Positions 1-6,216 of a stretch of DNA of 6,305 bases are shown in pieces (positions within the stretch are counted from its first letter, which is position 1; every line of letters begins with the position of its first letter). The stretch covers positions 1-6,305 of the forward strand of contig DAIEOU010000028.1 of assembly GCA_027348755.1 (NCBI GenBank), read 5' to 3'. A program made the position numbers and the translations under genes. The DNA is from an archaeon (GTDB taxonomy: Archaea; Nanobdellota; Nanobdellia; Pacearchaeales; GW2011-AR1). The notes below the pieces were generated by a model. It was not told where the DNA came from. It worked only from the letters and a program-made list of their open reading frames with translations, and did no database searches.

Positions 1-2915
1 CTGACATTTGGGCCTTGAGTGTCTAGAGTTATTATCCTCGTTTCACTTGTGTTAGTAAGTCCGTAATAATTAGTAGCACTCAAGCTATATGTATATCTTA
101 ATCCGTTTGAAGGTTTACTTTGATTTATAGAAACATTCCATATAGTGCTTTGAGAGATGTTTGAATACATATAAACGCTTAAGTTTGAGTTTGTGTAATT
201 AAGACCTGAGCCCACTCCTGGATAATTATGCAGTTGAGATAGATAAATTTCATTTAATTCTGCAGAAGACAATGACCTGTTCCATATTTCTACTTCATCA
301 ATAGTCCCATTGAAGAAACCCATATTTGCGGATCGCGATCCTACTAGTAGATTAGATGTTCCGCTAGAAAGAACTGCGCTAGCTGCTCTTGAATTAACCA
401 TTACTCCATCTATATATATCGCCATTATAGATTGATTATAAGTAGCAGCCACAAAATGCCACTTGCTATCGTTTACAACATTCGTCACGGGAGAAGAGCA
501 TAGCCAACTTCCAGAAACAGAAGATAAATATAAACACAATGAGCCTGGTCCACCACCATCTCCATTAAATCCAGTTGCAAAATAAAAGCTATCTGAGTAC
601 TTGTTAAGAATATACTGTTCTGATGTGCTATTTGTTTTTATCCATGCACTTAAGGTTATATTTGACAAATTGAATTCATTGTTATTTTGAATAGACAAGT
701 AATTGTTTACTCCATTAAATGTCATTGCTCCGCCGTATTTTCCGCTTGAGTTGAATACTGGGCAGCTTGCTCCTGAACATGTTGCATTGTTTCCGTTTCC
801 TGAGAAGTCATATGCGTTAGTTGCGTTTTCTCCGTAAGCACTGTTATTGTCAAAATTAAGCATTAAAATGTCCCCATTTATTAACTGGTTAGGTGACTCT
901 AACACTGTTGAAGTTCCATTAAAGTTCCAACTTATATTAACAAGATTACTCTCATTTATATTAGAATTAGAAATAAAAGATAATGCGCTAATATTATAGT
1001 TATTAACTGGAGATATCAAGCTTACAGAGGGAGACAAAGCATAGTTAATACTGACGTTAAACAACTCTGGAGTGTATGCAAGATTATCTGTAGAGATATA
1101 AGTCTTATACTGAAAGTACCTACTTATATTGCCTGATGCTAAGTTAAATGTCTGAGAGCTAGGCTCTCCAAGGTTCTGCCAAGCTGCATCAGAACAATCT
1201 GCAGAATTACAGCTTTTTACAGACAAGTTGAGATGCAATATTCCTCTTTTATATATATTGAAAACATCAGAGTCAGATAATGTCCTGTTCCAAACTGAAA
1301 CCTCATCCATAGTTCCATAATATTGATAAGCTGAAGGATTGCCTAAGTAAGTACTGCCTGAATAATTTGTCAGACTATATGAAAATGTTCCAGTAAGATT
1401 CCCGTTCTGGTATACCTTGCTTATCCCGCTTGACTGATTATAAGACCATACGAATAAAGATGACTGATTATATTGAGTAAATGGCTCACTTCCGATTATC
1501 TTATTGTTCTCATCTGCAATAGATATACTCCCTGCTGACCAACACCCAATACATATTATTTTTGACCCTCCAACTCCCTTATTTCCAAATATAAGGCCTT
1601 GGGCTTGAGGGTTAATCCACAAGGATATTGTAAATGATGAATCTAAAGCTGATGTTAACAATGGAGAGGTAATATTCATATAACTGCTTCCATTAAAGCT
1701 CATTGCTCTTCCAAATTCCCCAGAAGATACGCTCACAGGACAGCTTGATACTAAACAACTAGCATTGTCTCCGTTTCCTGAGAAGTCATATGCGTTAGTT
1801 GCGTTTTCTCCATATCTTGAATCGTTATTAAAATGCAATAATAGAACATTTCCAGACATATTTATGCCATTAGAATATGTTTCAGTTGATTGATAGTTTG
1901 GAAGTTCTTGTCTGTACGGAAGTTCTGTGCTGAATGACATATTCTGCCACGCAGCAATTGAACCTGCATCAAACACTTTACTCATAAACTGCCCGGCATT
2001 GATATAATTCCCTTTCTGTCTATTGTAAATATTATATATCTCAGATGCAGAAAGAGTACGGTTGAAAACTGAAACTTCATCTAAAGATCCGTTAAAGTAT
2101 TTCATAGCAGCTGATGCATTGTCATTTACAGATAATCCTACCTGAAAATAAGGGTTAGTATAACCATTATATCCTGGATAAGGAGTAGAGTCTGATGAAT
2201 CAAGTACTCCATCTACATATATCTTCTTCCCCGAATTTACATCATTTACTGCTGCAATTAAGTGCCATTGATTATCGGAAATATTAGTAGAACTAAAAGT
2301 CCATCCTTGACCGTTACCTCCTAGGGAACTTCCATATACTCTCAACCCAATATTTCCAATTGAATTTACGCATACTTGCCTGTCATATACTGAGTTGCCA
2401 GCTATACCATTTGAAAAATACATTACACCTTCCGATACTGAAGGAGTTTTTATCCAGAACAAATAAGTAAAACTAGATGATGGAGGGGTCATCGTATTAT
2501 TTGTAAAGAAATATTGGCTCTGTGTGCTATCAAATTGCCTAGCCATGCTCAACATTCCAGAAGCTGTAACACTTGGGCCACTTGAATTACAAGACATATT
2601 GTTTCCATTTCCTGAGAAGTCATATGCGTTTGTTAAGCTCTCTCCATATTGAGATTTATTGTCGAAATGTAATAATAAAACATTTCCAGACATATTTACT
2701 CCGCCATAGAAATTCTCAACAGTCTGATAGTTTGGAAGTTCTTTTATAGATACATTCTGCGTAAGTTGAATAAAAGTCCCATTTATCTCCGTATTGTTAA
2801 AAACCCCTTGGCTAAAATTAGATGAGTTGTCAATGAATACGTATCCTATACTGAATGAAAGCAAAGATATGCTTATCAAAAGCCCTATAAAAAGCAATAA
2901 TTTTGGTTTCCTCAT
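1..2915 (-). CDS. Secreted or membrane-anchored surface protein with three LamG (concanavalin A-like) domains; 3' end beyond window
   Basis: I translated this frame line by line: it is open from the ATG at 2915 to the left edge, giving 971 codons with no stop, so the protein is C-terminally incomplete here. Residues 1-28 are a basic start (MRKPK) followed by a hydrophobic segment, a signal peptide or N-terminal anchor. Three LamG-like beta-sandwich domains follow, at about 77-297, 357-555 and 677-893. Each opens with a LLLHFDN- or LMLNFDN-type strand and the YGEN.TNAYDFSGNGNN box, has a central W-I segment (FWIKT, LWINP, AWIKT), and closes with a DEV.(V/I)(F/W)NR(T/S)L motif. Domains 1 and 3 also show an (I/V)Y(V/I)DGV strand. 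Between domains are beta-rich linkers (KVFDAGS..AWQNMSF, SCNSADCSDAAWQN) and an Ig-like SLISPVNNY start; a further Ig-like start (LDTQGPNV) is cut by the edge. Many N-x-S/T sequons would suit archaeal N-glycosylation. LamG domains often bind glycans or proteins, so cell-surface adhesion or cell-cell contact is the inferred role. The start lies one base after the stop of the RHH gene, without a Shine-Dalgarno, so coupled translation is likely. Confidence 0.9.
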   Translation of the reverse strand, partial: MRKPKLLLFIGLLISISLLSFSIGYVFIDNSSNFSQGVFNNTEINGTFIQLTQNVSIKELPNYQTVENFYGGVNMSGNVLLLHFDNKSQYGESLTNAYDFSGNGNNMSCNSSGPSVTASGMLSMARQFDSTQSQYFFTNNTMTPPSSSFTYLFWIKTPSVSEGVMYFSNGIAGNSVYDRQVCVNSIGNIGLRVYGSSLGGNGQGWTFSSTNISDNQWHLIAAVNDVNSGKKIYVDGVLDSSDSTPYPGYNGYTNPYFQVGLSVNDNASAAMKYFNGSLDEVSVFNRTLSASEIYNIYNRQKGNYINAGQFMSKVFDAGSIAAWQNMSFSTELPYRQELPNYQSTETYSNGINMSGNVLLLHFNNDSRYGENATNAYDFSGNGDNASCLVSSCPVSVSSGEFGRAMSFNGSSYMNITSPLLTSALDSSFTISLWINPQAQGLIFGNKGVGGSKIICIGCWSAGSISIADENNKIIGSEPFTQYNQSSLFVWSYNQSSGISKVYQNGNLTGTFSYSLTNYSGSTYLGNPSAYQYYGTMDEVSVWNRTLSDSDVFNIYKRGILHLNLSVKSCNSADCSDAAWQNLGEPSSQTFNLASGNISRYFQYKTYISTDNLAYTPELFNVSINYALSPSVSLISPVNNYNISALSFISNSNINESNLVNISWNFNGTSTVLESPNQLINGDILMLNFDNNSAYGENATNAYDFSGNGNNATCSGASCPVFNSSGKYGGAMTFNGVNNYLSIQNNNEFNLSNITLSAWIKTNSTSEQYILNKYSDSFYFATGFNGDGGGPGSLCLYLSSVSGSWLCSSPVTNVVNDSKWHFVAATYNQSIMAIYIDGVMVNSRAASAVLSSGTSNLLVGSRSANMGFFNGTIDEVEIWNRSLSSAELNEIYLSQLHNYPGVGSGLNYTNSNLSVYMYSNISQSTIWNVSINQSKPSNGLRYTYSLSATNYYGLTNTSETRIITLDTQGPNV
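784..833 (-). repeat. Intragenic repeat, copy in LamG domain 3
   Basis: This 50-base stretch matches 1762-1811 at 49 of 50 positions, including an unbroken 41-base identity at 793-833, and matches 2596-2645 at about 42 of 50. It encodes the YGENATNAYDFSGNGNN box of the third LamG domain. It lies 978 bases (326 codons) from the copy in domain 2, so all copies are in frame. Near-identity at silent positions is more than protein-level selection requires. Confidence 0.85.
1762..1909 (-). repeat. Intragenic repeat, copy in LamG domain 2 and preceding linker
   Basis: This is the middle copy of a composite repeat. The SGNG box (1762-1811) is almost identical to the copy in domain 3. The adjoining blocks instead match the copy near domain 1: 1837-1864 agrees with 2671-2698 at 27 of 28 bases, and 1891-1909 is identical to 2725-2743. 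All three blocks keep a constant offset of 834 bases (278 codons) from the first copy, showing a colinear in-frame duplication of one LamG unit with its ELPNYQ linker. Confidence 0.85.
2596..2743 (-). repeat. Intragenic repeat, copy in LamG domain 1 and preceding linker
   Basis: This is the copy nearest the gene start. It shares the ELPNYQ linker block (19 of 19 bases at 2725-2743) and the NMSGNVLLL block (27 of 28 at 2671-2698) with the middle copy. Its SGNG box (2596-2645) has diverged, matching the middle copy at about 41 of 50 bases. The encoded box reads YGESLTNAYDFSGNGNN. Confidence 0.8.
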
Positions 2916-2916
2916 T

Positions 2917-3072
2917 TTAGTCAGTATTTTTTTTACGTTTTAATTGAATATCTTTCAAATTCTCTATCACTAAAGACTTGACGTACTCAGTCTTTTTTAT
3001 GCCTAGAACATTGCATACTTTTTGTATTAAATCGTCCATTTCTTCGCTAAGTGATATTTTTATCTCTACCAT
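2917..3072 (-). CDS. Small ribbon-helix-helix (CopG/Arc-type) DNA-binding protein, 51 aa
   Basis: The reading frame runs from the ATG at 3072 to a TAA at 2919-2917. An in-frame TAA lies six codons upstream with no start codon between, so this is the only ATG choice. The protein has the whole of a ribbon-helix-helix fold and little else: a short alternating strand at residues 2-8 (VEIKISL), an acidic-capped helix at about 9-22 (SEEMDDLIQKV), a turn at G24-I25, a second helix at about 27-42 (KTEYVKSLVIENLKDI), and a basic tail (LKRKK). Proteins of this fold act as dimers or higher oligomers, inserting the paired strand into the major groove of a palindromic operator. It is first in its transcription unit, has its own TATA box, and ends one base before the LamG gene. 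I infer a local, probably self-acting, transcription regulator. RHH proteins can also be antitoxins, but no toxin gene is adjacent, so that is less likely. No close family member can be named from sequence alone. Confidence 0.82.
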   Translation of the reverse strand: MVEIKISLSEEMDDLIQKVCNVLGIKKTEYVKSLVIENLKDIQLKRKKNTD

Positions 3073-3104
3073 TATTATACCAATTTACTCACCATTTAGT
3101 GCGT

Positions 3105-3114
3105 ATACTAGTAT
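3105..3114. promoter_or_regulatory. 10-bp perfect palindrome overlapping the TATA box, candidate RHH operator
   Basis: The sequence ATACTAGTAT is a perfect inverted repeat. It overlaps the first three plus-strand bases of the TATA box and extends toward the predicted transcript start, a position where a bound protein would block TBP/TFB or the polymerase. RHH proteins usually bind short palindromes of this kind. That this is the operator of the adjacent RHH gene is inference; a 10-bp palindrome in AT-rich DNA can also occur by chance. Confidence 0.35.
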
Positions 3115-3119
3115 TTAAA
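3112..3119 (-). promoter_or_regulatory. TATA box of the RHH-LamG unit
   Basis: The minus strand reads TTTAAATA, an excellent match to the archaeal TATA box. Its centre is about 43 bases before the RHH start codon; with the usual TATA-to-start spacing of about 25, transcription would begin near 3090, leaving a leader of about 18 bases. A GGTGA at 3093-3089 falls too far from the ATG (16 bases) to be a convincing ribosome site, so the mRNA is short-leadered and lacks a clear Shine-Dalgarno. Confidence 0.6.
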
Positions 3120-3126
3120 CGTTAAC

Positions 3127-3140
3127 AATGAAAATAAAAC
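3127..3140 (-). terminator. T-rich terminator after the DHH gene
   Basis: Starting 9 bases past the DHH stop codon, the minus strand reads GGTTTTATTTTCAT, a T-rich run of the type that ends archaeal transcription without a hairpin. It lies just upstream of the TATA box of the next unit, which fits a boundary between two transcription units. Confidence 0.45.
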
Positions 3141-3148
3141 CTGTGTTC

Positions 3149-4192
3149 TTAAAGAGAAAGTCCTAGCCTTTTCTTGAATTCATCTATGTACTCTGCCGAA
3201 AAAGAGCCACCTGCAGATTTTTTATGCCCTCCGGCACTAGAACCTGGAATCCCCGAGCATAATTTACTCATTGCTAAATTAAGGTCAGCCCCGCCATCCT
3301 GCCGTCTTGCAGAAAACCTGCACATTCCATCTATTCTGCTAAGAAATACAAATGTTTTATTTTTCTCACGAAAGCTTAGGGTTGTGCTCAATATTGAGAT
3401 TATGTTAAATCGCGGATTAAGCTCACAGAAATATCCTTCTCCAGTAGAATCGTTGAAGAATTTTTCTCTGGACTTTTCAAATTTTGACAGCTGTTCTTCA
3501 TAATCTGCCTGCACTGCATTTATTCCAGTTTTTAGATTACCATACTGCTCAAAGTCAGTTATAGTATCAAAAACCTCCTTAAGATTGTTTGAATAGCAGA
3601 AAAGTGCAAGGCTTATATTCCAGGAATATCTGAATACGCGAGTCTTTTCTATATGTGATTCATCAGGAATAAAATCTTCGCCATATCTTGAAAAAACTGA
3701 TTTCATAAATTCGTTATTTTGGTGATACTGCACATCAGCTATGCTTGCAGCAGCCACAAGCCAGTCCCACTTCTTGAGGTCACAAATGCCACTGAAAAGT
3801 GCATAACATATGTATGCTGCGCAATATCCCTGAGCATTAAGATGTACTGTGCGTTCTGAGTTCAAGTCCCTCTCCGGAACATGATGATCTATTATAAGTA
3901 TGTCTGCAAATTTTTCTATTTCTTTTATTACTGCATCATTCTTGAAGAAAAGATCTGTGAATATGACTTTAGAAGGCTTAAGAGATTCCAAACGTTTATC
4001 AAGATCCCTAGAAAGTTCATCATAATTAACAAAAAGTATCTCATCGGCGTGAACGCATTCGTTTACTATTTTCGCTGAAGATATTCCGTCTAAGTCAGTA
4101 TGTGAAACTATAACAACTTTGCTTTCATCAAGCTTGGATATAAATTCACTAAATCTTTTCAAGCTTCCTATTGCAAATACTGGCTGTTCCAT
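3149..4192 (-). CDS. DHH/DHHA1 family phosphoesterase (RecJ/NrnA-like), 347 aa
   Basis: An N-terminal DHH domain and a C-terminal DHHA1 domain are both complete. Counting from the chosen start, the metal-binding motifs are HTDLDG at 31-36 (D33, D35), D80 in VIFTD, the name-giving DHH at 102-104, and D153 in AAASIAD. The C-terminal substrate-binding part has RFSARR at 292-297 and the glycine-histidine motif AGGH at 320-323 followed by KKSAGG. All expected catalytic residues are present, so an active Mn2+-dependent phosphodiesterase or 5'/3' exonuclease on short RNA, single-stranded DNA or a dinucleotide is likely. The class cannot be narrowed to GAN/RecJ, a PF0399-like nuclease, NrnA or a cyclic-di-AMP hydrolase by eye. 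The frame is open 23 codons further upstream to an ATG at 4261, but that stretch lies inside the neighbouring hydrolase gene and has no DHH homology. The ATG at 4192, one base after the TAA of that gene, is preferred and implies coupled translation. Confidence 0.9.
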   Translation of the reverse strand: MEQPVFAIGSLKRFSEFISKLDESKVVIVSHTDLDGISSAKIVNECVHADEILFVNYDELSRDLDKRLESLKPSKVIFTDLFFKNDAVIKEIEKFADILIIDHHVPERDLNSERTVHLNAQGYCAAYICYALFSGICDLKKWDWLVAAASIADVQYHQNNEFMKSVFSRYGEDFIPDESHIEKTRVFRYSWNISLALFCYSNNLKEVFDTITDFEQYGNLKTGINAVQADYEEQLSKFEKSREKFFNDSTGEGYFCELNPRFNIISILSTTLSFREKNKTFVFLSRIDGMCRFSARRQDGGADLNLAMSKLCSGIPGSSAGGHKKSAGGSFSAEYIDEFKKRLGLSL

Positions 4193-4193
4193 A

Positions 4194-4865
4194 TTATATT
4201 TTTTCCAGAATCTTTGCAGAAACACCTGCAGAATTACACATTTCCACAAATTTTTGTGCATCCTCCAAGCTGCCTACAACCCCTGAGCCATAGTGCATTG
4301 GAACTGCAATTTCTGGATTTATAATCTTAGCAGCTTCAGCAGCTTCAGAATAATCCATTACATACTTTCCAGAGACTGGAAGAAGAGCAATAAAATGATT
4401 ACCTTCTTTACCATATCCAGTAAGACGCTGCATTTCAGGGATATTATCAGTATCTCCTGCGTGGTATATTATTATGTTTCCTATCTTTATCACATATCCA
4501 AAAAGTTTCTCATTCTTAGGATGAAATTCTTTGTTTAAATTATAAGCAGGTACTGCCTCAACTTTAATGCTTCCTAAAGATATCTCGTCTCCAAGTTCAA
4601 CAAGTTGCATCTCAACTCCTTCTACTCTTGTTATTTTACTCTGAGAGTTTGCTGAGGCTGCAATTATAGTTCCATTTCTAGATATCAAAGATATATCCTT
4701 TATGCTGCAATGATCTGGATGACTGTGAGTTATAAGTATAATATCTACGGGCTGTACATCTGAATGCACTTGAAATGGATCTATTGCTATTCTTGTTCCT
4801 GGTTTTGTTGTTATTATAAAACCTGAATGACCCAAGAATTCTATTTTTATATCATGAAAATCCAT
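4194..4865 (-). CDS. Metallo-beta-lactamase-fold metal-dependent hydrolase (COG2220/UlaG-like), 223 aa
   Basis: The protein is a single, full-length MBL domain. It opens with a strand and the IEFLGHSGF motif (about 8-16). The metal site motif HSHPDH is at 47-52, a PAYN segment is at 106-109 followed by FHPK at 114-117, YHAGDTD at 134-140 provides the bridging Asp138, and PMHYG at 189-193 provides His191. This pattern is that of the UlaG/UPF0173-like COG2220 group, typically about 220-230 residues, cytoplasmic, with no signal peptide. The canonical third histidine ligand is not obvious because AYN replaces the AxH found in UPF0173 members. The substrate is unknown; related enzymes include lactonases, phosphodiesterases and thiol-ester hydrolases. 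The start codon overlaps the end of gatA by 14 bases and is preceded by the best Shine-Dalgarno in the window (GGAGG, 9 bases away), which supports both the start and translation in its own right. Confidence 0.9.
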   Translation of the reverse strand: MDFHDIKIEFLGHSGFIITTKPGTRIAIDPFQVHSDVQPVDIILITHSHPDHCSIKDISLISRNGTIIAASANSQSKITRVEGVEMQLVELGDEISLGSIKVEAVPAYNLNKEFHPKNEKLFGYVIKIGNIIIYHAGDTDNIPEMQRLTGYGKEGNHFIALLPVSGKYVMDYSEAAEAAKIINPEIAVPMHYGSGVVGSLEDAQKFVEMCNSAGVSAKILEKI

Positions 4866-6177
4866 TTACCACTTCCTCCATCTCAAGAGCTACACTAAGC
4901 ATCTTGCTTTCCTCTCCTCTCCCAGCCATTATCTGAATTCCCACAGGCATTTCATTAACTTTACCGACAGGAACGCTCACAGAGCATATTCCTGCAAGAT
5001 TTGCAGGTATAGTAAGGGCATCAGCTGCATACAACTGTTCAGGTTTCATATTTTTTCCAGCTCCAATTTTCCAAGGTAATATTGGGCATACTGGAAGAAC
5101 TATGCAATCAAATTTGTTGAAGGCATTCTCAAACTCTTTCATTATAACTTCCTTGACGGAAAGAGCTTTTTCGTAATATTTTCCTAAGAACTCTGCCTTT
5201 GTTATCTCTGCACCACCTAGAATTCTTCGCAGCACTTCACTGCCTGCACTTTCCTCAATTAACTTACCATACCTTCTTCCATCAAATCTTCTAGTCCCAG
5301 AATAAAATTCTGCAAAAACCAGAGGGTAATATGTTTCAACAGCCAAATCTATATGCTCTATTTTGACTTCATCTGCACTCCATGAATTTTTTTTCACTAA
5401 AGCGTCAACAGCTTTATCACATAAATTCTGTATGCCTTCTTGAACTCCTGCTATTTTTATTACTCCTATTTTTATCTTTGAAGGTTTATTTAAAGATACA
5501 TCCTCAGAAGAAATGCTTGCACTATCTTTCTCATCTATTCCTTTTATCACATCCAATAACAATGCTGCATCAGTCACATTGTTTGCCAATGGACCTATCT
5601 GATCAAGACTCATTGACAAATCTATAAGGCCATATCTGCTTACTAATCCGTAACTAGGCTTTACCCCAACAACTCCACAATGACTTGCAGGATTTCTTAT
5701 GCTTCCTCCAGTATCGCTTCCCAAAGCCATATCACAGAAACCTGCAGCTACTGCAGCTGCGCTTCCTGAGCTTGAGCCTCCAGCAATGTATCCTGAAGCT
5801 CTAGGATTGTCTGTCGCTCCAAAAGCACTCGTCTCTCCACTCCAACCAGATGCAAATTCATCCATATTTAACATGCCGATTATAACTCCATCCTCCGACT
5901 TTATTTTTTCTATAACTGTAGCATCATATGTAGATTTGTAATTTTCAAGAGTTTTTGACGCACAACTTGCAGGCAAACCTAAAACGTTTATGTTACTCTT
6001 CACACCTATAACATAACCATATAATCTTCCGCATTTTCCAGTCTTTTCGTACTTCTCATCTATAGCCCTAGCTTCCTCAATGGCCTTATTGTTTAAGAAA
6101 AGAACTGCATTTATTTTTTTGTTATTCTTCTCTATGGCTGCAATATACTTTCTTACTTTATCTTCAGCAATGCCCAT
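4852..6177 (-). CDS. gatA: Asp-tRNA(Asn)/Glu-tRNA(Gln) amidotransferase subunit A
   Basis: GatA is the amidase-family glutaminase of GatCAB: it releases ammonia from glutamine, which is channelled to GatB to convert Asp-tRNA(Asn) to Asn-tRNA(Asn) or Glu-tRNA(Gln) to Gln-tRNA(Gln). The amidase Ser-cisSer-Lys triad is intact: Lys60 in IGVKSNI, cis-Ser135 in AGGSSSGSAAAVAAG, and nucleophile Ser159 in GSDTGGSIRNPAS, with the same 75 and 24 residue spacings as in bacterial GatA. GatA-specific stretches include SCASKTLENY (71-80), NMDEFASG (104-111), SRYGLIDLSMSLDQIGP (180-196), RRFDGRRYG (296-304) and IPANLAGICSVSVPVG (390-405). At 441 residues it is shorter than the common 470-490, mainly at the N terminus, where the usual first helix is missing. 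An in-frame TGA two codons before the ATG excludes a longer start. Lys60 is followed by Ser where Asp is usual. There is no Shine-Dalgarno. gatB is not in the window. Confidence 0.95.
   Translation of the reverse strand: MGIAEDKVRKYIAAIEKNNKKINAVLFLNNKAIEEARAIDEKYEKTGKCGRLYGYVIGVKSNINVLGLPASCASKTLENYKSTYDATVIEKIKSEDGVIIGMLNMDEFASGWSGETSAFGATDNPRASGYIAGGSSSGSAAAVAAGFCDMALGSDTGGSIRNPASHCGVVGVKPSYGLVSRYGLIDLSMSLDQIGPLANNVTDAALLLDVIKGIDEKDSASISSEDVSLNKPSKIKIGVIKIAGVQEGIQNLCDKAVDALVKKNSWSADEVKIEHIDLAVETYYPLVFAEFYSGTRRFDGRRYGKLIEESAGSEVLRRILGGAEITKAEFLGKYYEKALSVKEVIMKEFENAFNKFDCIVLPVCPILPWKIGAGKNMKPEQLYAADALTIPANLAGICSVSVPVGKVNEMPVGIQIMAGRGEESKMLSVALEMEEVVNGFS
4875..4879 (-). promoter_or_regulatory. 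Shine-Dalgarno of the MBL hydrolase gene
   Basis: The minus strand reads GGAGG, ending 9 bases before the ATG at 4865 and lying inside the last codons of gatA. It is the only strong ribosome site in the window and fixes the hydrolase start within the overlap. Confidence 0.7.
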
Positions 6178-6197
6178 AAATCATGCAAAGAAAGAGG

Positions 6198-6206
6198 TTT
6201 ATTAAA
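6198..6206 (-). promoter_or_regulatory. Possible TATA box for gatA, implying a leaderless transcript
   Basis: The minus strand reads TTTAATAAA, centred about 25 bases before the gatA ATG. At normal archaeal spacing the transcript would begin at or next to the start codon, consistent with the lack of a Shine-Dalgarno there. The match to the consensus is only moderate, and gatA could instead be read through from the upstream gene 39 bases away. Confidence 0.35.
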
Positions 6207-6216
6207 GATTACTGAG

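Noticed and set aside
784..2743. Possible CRISPR array or mobile element from the spaced direct repeats
   Set aside because: The copies are only three, nearly 1 kb apart, and in frame inside an unbroken coding sequence; they are domain repeats.
3079..3098. Tiny upstream frame ATG GTG AGT AAA TTG GTA TAA before the RHH gene
   Set aside because: Six codons, at or before the predicted transcript start and without a ribosome site; no support for a leader peptide.
3174..3503. Plus-strand open frame of 109 codons
   Set aside because: It lies wholly opposite the DHHA1 part of the DHH gene, whose motifs are intact, and its translation resembles no domain.
3881..4078. Plus-strand open frame of 65 codons
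   Set aside because: Opposite the conserved DHH motif region; its Tyr/Phe/Ile-rich product is typical of AT-rich antisense sequence.
4193..4261. Upstream 23-codon extension of the DHH protein
   Set aside because: It would sit entirely within the end of the MBL gene and shows no similarity to DHH proteins; the ATG one base past the MBL stop is a better start.
4327..4347. Tandem copies of GCAGCTTCA in the MBL gene
   Set aside because: This is only two to three repeats encoding an Ala/Glu helix (SEAAEAA); it is explained by the protein sequence and is not a repeat element.
4293..4538. Plus-strand open frame of 81 codons
   Set aside because: Antisense to the MBL gene, with no promoter or ribosome site and low-complexity composition.
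5382..5941. Two plus-strand open frames (5382-5627 and 5699-5941)
   Set aside because: Both are antisense to gatA. The Leu-rich run in the first and Ala/Pro-rich stretch in the second mirror the GatA codons on the other strand.
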